Source of the DNA: Micromonospora sp. NBC_01813
GTDB taxonomy: Bacteria > Actinomycetota > Actinomycetes > Mycobacteriales > Micromonosporaceae
NCBI RefSeq assembly: GCF_035917335.1
Contig: NZ_CP109067.1
Span: 2,107,001 to 2,171,000 of the forward strand
DNA length: 64,000 bases
Direction: 5' to 3'
Shown one piece after another: positions 58,200-64,000 of the stretch. The stretch's first letter is position 1. Each line of letters starts with the position of its first letter. The notes beneath the pieces are model-generated. The model searched no databases, was not told the origin of the DNA, and saw only the letters and a program-made list of their open reading frames with translations. A program made the position numbers and the translations under genes.

Positions 58200-58756
58200 C
58201 AGGCGCGGCCGAGGTAGCGGCCGTCGCGGGTGTCGACCTTGATCTTCTCGCCGGTGGTGATGAACAGCGGCACCGGCACCGTGGCGCCGGTCTCGACCGT
58301 CGCCGGCTTGGTGCCGCCGGTGGACCGGTCGCCCTGCAGACCCGGCTCCGTGTAGGTGACCTCGAGGATCACGCTGGTCGACAGCTCGATGTACAGCGGC
58401 ACGCCCTCGTGGGTGGCGACGGTCGCCTCGGCCTCCGGGAGCAGGTAGTTCGCGGCCTCGCCGACCGTACCGCCGGGGACGGTGATCTGGTCGAAGGTCT
58501 CCAGATCCATGAAGACGTAGTCTTCGCCGTCGGCGTACAGGTACTGCATGGTCCGCTTGTCGACGGTGGCGGTGTCGACCTTGGTGCCCGCGTTGAAGGT
58601 CTTGTCGACCACCTTGCCGGAGAGCACGTTCTTCAGGGTGGTACGCACGAAAGCGCCGCCCTTGCCGGGCTTGACGTGCTGGAACTCCACGACGGACCAC
58701 AGCTCGCCGTCGAGGTTGAGAACCAGCCCGTTCTTCAGGTCGTTGGTGGTGGCCAT
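58199..58756 (-). CDS. efp: Elongation factor P
   Basis: A 185-residue translation factor relieving ribosome stalling at proline runs. The three OB-like domains are visible, with the tip loop [13 protein letters not shown] carrying the Lys at residue 32 between Gly residues, and the C-terminal family end [16 protein letters not shown]. Modification enzymes are not in the window; actinobacterial EF-P often uses an unmodified Lys in a PGKGxA loop. ATG 58756 is the start. The pepQ-type peptidase gene that often lies between aroQ and efp is missing here. Confidence 0.97.
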   Translation of the reverse strand: MATTNDLKNGLVLNLDGELWSVVEFQHVKPGKGGAFVRTTLKNVLSGKVVDKTFNAGTKVDTATVDKRTMQYLYADGEDYVFMDLETFDQITVPGGTVGEAANYLLPEAEATVATHEGVPLYIELSTSVILEVTYTEPGLQGDRSTGGTKPATVETGATVPVPLFITTGEKIKVDTRDGRYLGRA

Positions 58757-58814
58757 TTCCTGCCTTGATCTTCAATTGGCGACGGACCCGGCAAGTCTAT
58801 CGGGCCGACGCGGA

Positions 58815-59258
58815 TCAGCTGGGACGGGCCGCCGCGAGCTGGGCGATGTGCAGCAGCGCCAGCCGGTAGCCGTCGACGCCGAGCCCGCAGATGACTCCGG
58901 TCGCCACCGCCGACACCACCGAGTGGTGCCGGAACTGCTCCCGGGCGTGGATGTTGGAGATGTGTACCTCGACCAGCGGGCCACGCAGCAGCGCGCAGGC
59001 GTCCCGGACCGCGTACGAGTAGTGCGACCAGGCCGCCGGGTTGAGCACCACGGCGGCCTCGGCGTCGGCGGCGGCGTGCAACCAGCCGAGCATCTCGTGC
59101 TCGGCGTCGGTCTGGCGCACCTCGACGTCGAGGCCCACCCCACGGCCGACGTCCTCGCACATCGCCACCAGGTCGGCGTAGCTGGTGACCCCGTACACGT
59201 CGACCTGGCGGCTGCCGAGGCGGCCGAGGTTCGGACCGTTCAACACGTAGGTCTTCAT
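58815..59258 (-). CDS. aroQ: 3-dehydroquinate dehydratase, type II
   Basis: A 147-residue enzyme removing water from dehydroquinate in the shikimate pathway. Type II markers are [22 protein letters not shown] with the catalytic Tyr, [16 protein letters not shown] and [21 protein letters not shown] 59258 gives the conserved start; GTG 59273 overlaps the aroB stop as GTGA and is an alternative. It follows aroB directly. Confidence 0.97.
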   Translation of the reverse strand: MKTYVLNGPNLGRLGSRQVDVYGVTSYADLVAMCEDVGRGVGLDVEVRQTDAEHEMLGWLHAAADAEAAVVLNPAAWSHYSYAVRDACALLRGPLVEVHISNIHAREQFRHHSVVSAVATGVICGLGVDGYRLALLHIAQLAAARPS

Positions 59259-59269
59259 GCCGTCGGTCT

Positions 59270-62078
<2,809 letters not shown>

Positions 62079-62200
62079 GTCCGAAAGTGTGCCACGGCCC
62101 GGTCGGCCGCCGGATCGGCACGGCACCCGCGTCCCGCCCTCCGGACACCGCGGGCATGTCCCTACCGTACGGTTGGTTCAAATCTCGGGAGGCGGTCCGC

Positions 62201-63391
62201 GTGCCGTACGACGTCCGGCGCCGGCCGGCGGTGCTGCTCATCCTGCTCGGCGCGGTCACCGCGGTCGGACCGCTGTCCATCGACATGTACCTGCCGGCGT
62301 TCCCGGCGATCAGCGACGATCTTGGCGCGACACCGGCCCGGGTGCAGCTGTCGCTGACCGCCTGCCTGATCGGCGTGGCGCTCGGGCAACTGGTCGGCGG
62401 CCCGCTCAGCGACCGCTGGGGCCGCCGCCGCCCGGTGCTGGTCGGCACCGTCTGCTACGTGCTCGTCGCCCTGGCCTGCGCGGTGGCGCCGACCGCCGAG
62501 GCGCTGGTCGGGTTGCGGCTGCTGCAGGGCATCGCTGGCGGCGTCGGGGTGGTGGTGGCCCGGGCGGTGGTGCGCGATCTCTTCTCCGGCGTGGACGCGG
62601 TGCGGTTCTTCTCCCGGCTGCTGATCATCTTCGGGGTCGCGCCGATCGCCGCCCCGGCGCTCGGCGCGCTGGTGCTGTCGGTCACCTCCTGGCGGGGCAT
62701 CTTCGTGGTCCTGGCGGTGATCGCCGCCCTGCTCGCCGTGGTCCTGGCCCGCTGGCTGCCGGAGACGCTCCCGGCCGAGCGCCGCAACCCCGACGGGCTG
62801 GCCGGCACCGCGCGGGCGGCCCGCACCGCGCTCACCGACCGGACGTTCGTCGGGTACGCGTTGACCCAGGGGTTCGCGTTCGCCGGGTTGTTCGCCTACC
62901 TCGCCGGGTCGCCGTACGTGCTGCAGGACGGCTTCGGGCTCTCCCCGGCCATGTTCAGCCTGGTGTTCGGGGTCAACTCGGTGGGCCTGATCGCAATCGG
63001 GCAGCTCAACGCCCGACTGGTCGGCCGGCACCGGACACGGTCGCTGTTCGTCGGGGCCCTGGTCGCCGGCGTGCTCGCCGCGGCGGCGCTGGTGGTCGGC
63101 GCGGCCAGCGGTCAGCTGTGGCTCGTGCTGGTCCCGCTCGCGGTGTACGTCGGCAGCATCGGAATGGTGCTGCCCAACGGCACCGCCCTGGCGCTGGAGA
63201 ACCACGGCCGGCACGCCGGCACCGCCGCCGCGCTGCTCGGCGCGGTCGGCTCCGGCATCGGAGCGCTGGCAGCGCCGCTGGTCGGGTTGGCTGGCACCAC
63301 GAGCGCCCTGCCGATGGCGCTGATCATCCTCGGTGCCGCCGGATCGTCACTGACCGTCGTGCTGACGCTGGCCCGGGGCCGGACGTCCTGA
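62201..63391 (+). CDS. Bcr/CflA-family drug efflux transporter (MFS)
   Basis: A 396-residue major facilitator with 12 membrane segments. The family signature GPLSIDMYLPAFPAI near residue 25 and GGPLSDRWGRRRPVL between segments 2 and 3 identify the Bcr/CflA branch, which exports bicyclomycin, chloramphenicol-like drugs or small sulfur compounds. Its substrate is unknown. GTG 62201 is chosen because GGGAGG lies 8 nt ahead; ATG 62156 has none. It sits between aroE and the aroC operon, and its 3' end overlaps the convergent aroE by 45 nt. Confidence 0.92.
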   Translation: MPYDVRRRPAVLLILLGAVTAVGPLSIDMYLPAFPAISDDLGATPARVQLSLTACLIGVALGQLVGGPLSDRWGRRRPVLVGTVCYVLVALACAVAPTAEALVGLRLLQGIAGGVGVVVARAVVRDLFSGVDAVRFFSRLLIIFGVAPIAAPALGALVLSVTSWRGIFVVLAVIAALLAVVLARWLPETLPAERRNPDGLAGTARAARTALTDRTFVGYALTQGFAFAGLFAYLAGSPYVLQDGFGLSPAMFSLVFGVNSVGLIAIGQLNARLVGRHRTRSLFVGALVAGVLAAAALVVGAASGQLWLVLVPLAVYVGSIGMVLPNGTALALENHGRHAGTAAALLGAVGSGIGALAAPLVGLAGTTSALPMALIILGAAGSSLTVVLTLARGRTS

Positions 63392-64000
63392 CCAGGCATC
63401 ATGCAACGCCGCCCGCATCGCCGACACCGGCGCGGCGACCCCGGTGAACTGCTCGAACTGGCCGACCGCCTGGGCGAGTAGCAGGTCCAGCCCGGACACC
63501 ACCCGGGCGCCGGCCGCCTCGGCGGCCGAGGCCAACGGGGTCGGCCAGGGGTCGTAGATCGCGTCGAAGCAGACCGTGGCCGGGGTCCACCGCAGCCGAT
63601 CGGCGAACTCGTCGGCGACGCCTTTGGGCAGCGTGGACACCAGGACGTCGGCACCGTTCGCCCCCGCCGCGCGGTCCGCCCAGTCGGCGGCGGTGAGGTT
63701 CAGGCCGAGCGCGGCCGCGACCGGCTCCAACTCGCCGACCGCCTCGGCGCGCCGGGCCAGCACCGTCACGGAATCGGCGGCCAACGCCGCCGCGGCGGCC
63801 AGCGCCGCCCGGGCGGTGCCACCGGCGCCGAGCACGGTGAACCGGGCACCGGCGCCGACTCCGGCGGCACGCAGCACCTCGACCATGCCGGGCACGTCGG
63901 TGTTGTCGGCGTACCAGCGGCCGTTCGGCCGGCGTACCAGGGTGTTGGCGGCACCGACGGCGGCCGCGACCGGCGAGACCTCGTCGGCCAGCGCGAGCGC
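63347..64000 (-). CDS. aroE: Shikimate dehydrogenase, 5' part beyond the window
   Basis: The C-terminal 217 residues of a shikimate dehydrogenase are in view, open to the right edge. Markers are AAVGAANTLVRR and GRWYADNTDVPGM (the catalytic domain and substrate Asp), the NADP-binding FTVLGAGGTARAALA, the domain-2 run DVLVSTLPKGVADEF, and FDAIYDPWPTPLA with GLDLLLAQAVGQFEQFTG near the end. The last 15 codons plus the stop (63347-63349) overlap the 3' end of the convergent transporter gene. Confidence 0.94.
   Translation of the reverse strand, partial: ALALADEVSPVAAAVGAANTLVRRPNGRWYADNTDVPGMVEVLRAAGVGAGARFTVLGAGGTARAALAAAAALAADSVTVLARRAEAVGELEPVAAALGLNLTAADWADRAAGANGADVLVSTLPKGVADEFADRLRWTPATVCFDAIYDPWPTPLASAAEAAGARVVSGLDLLLAQAVGQFEQFTGVAAPVSAMRAALHDAWSGRPAPGQRQHDGQ

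Overview
The window is very GC-rich, with GTG/TTG starts, strong GC bias at third codon positions and a bldD-type regulator. The gene order around metK, coaBC, rpoZ, gmk, mihF and the pyr operon, and around aroC-aroK-aroB-aroQ-efp-nusB, is that of an actinomycete chromosome. The most likely source is a filamentous actinobacterium of the Micromonosporaceae (Micromonospora or a close relative); the genus is inferred, not proven. No rRNA, tRNA, CRISPR array or prophage was recognised.

Region 1 (1-8.7 kb) is accessory and envelope-related: a partial membrane gene, a NarL-type two-component system whose kinase carries an extra C-terminal domain resembling the neighbouring small membrane-anchored protein, a CPBP membrane protease, a lipoprotein, a large secreted propeller-like protein, a cis-prenyltransferase and a small secreted protein. 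Region 2 (8.7-18.3 kb) holds a secreted subtilase, a DapF-family epimerase, a secreted SMP-30-like protein and a tightly overlapping three-gene operon (SWIM zinc finger, DUF6493-like protein, membrane protein) that is the best candidate for a poorly described system. Region 3 (18.2-22.9 kb) is a four-gene operon of aromatic-polyketide-type tailoring enzymes (tandem TcmI cyclase, P450, ABM monooxygenase, ABM-ABM-FAD monooxygenase fusion) without any polyketide synthase in view. Region 4 (23-31.7 kb) is a galactoside utilisation locus: GH42 beta-galactosidase, two ABC permeases, a binding protein and a GH36 alpha-galactosidase, divergent from a LacI regulator with two palindromic operators between them.

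Region 5 (31.7-35.9 kb) holds an IS605/IS1341-type TnpB element beside a broken YceI-like gene, then a secreted protein and a septum-formation-type lipoprotein. From about 36 kb to the end the window is a housekeeping core, nearly all on the minus strand: rsmB-fmt-def, a membrane protein, priA, metK, coaBC, rpoZ, gmk, mihF, then the pyrimidine operon pyrR-pyrB-pyrC-carA-carB-pyrD-bioA-pyrF, with a PyrR binding loop overlapping the pyrR ribosome binding site. bldD is divergent from pyrR. A perfect 22-bp hairpin separates bldD from the shikimate operon aroC-aroK-aroB-aroQ-efp-nusB. A Bcr/CflA-type transporter is divergent from aroC, and the end of aroE runs off the right edge.

Most minus-strand operons are joined by 1-8 nt stop/start overlaps (ATGA, GTGA, TTGA, TGATG), indicating translational coupling. 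The longest intergenic gaps are described individually.
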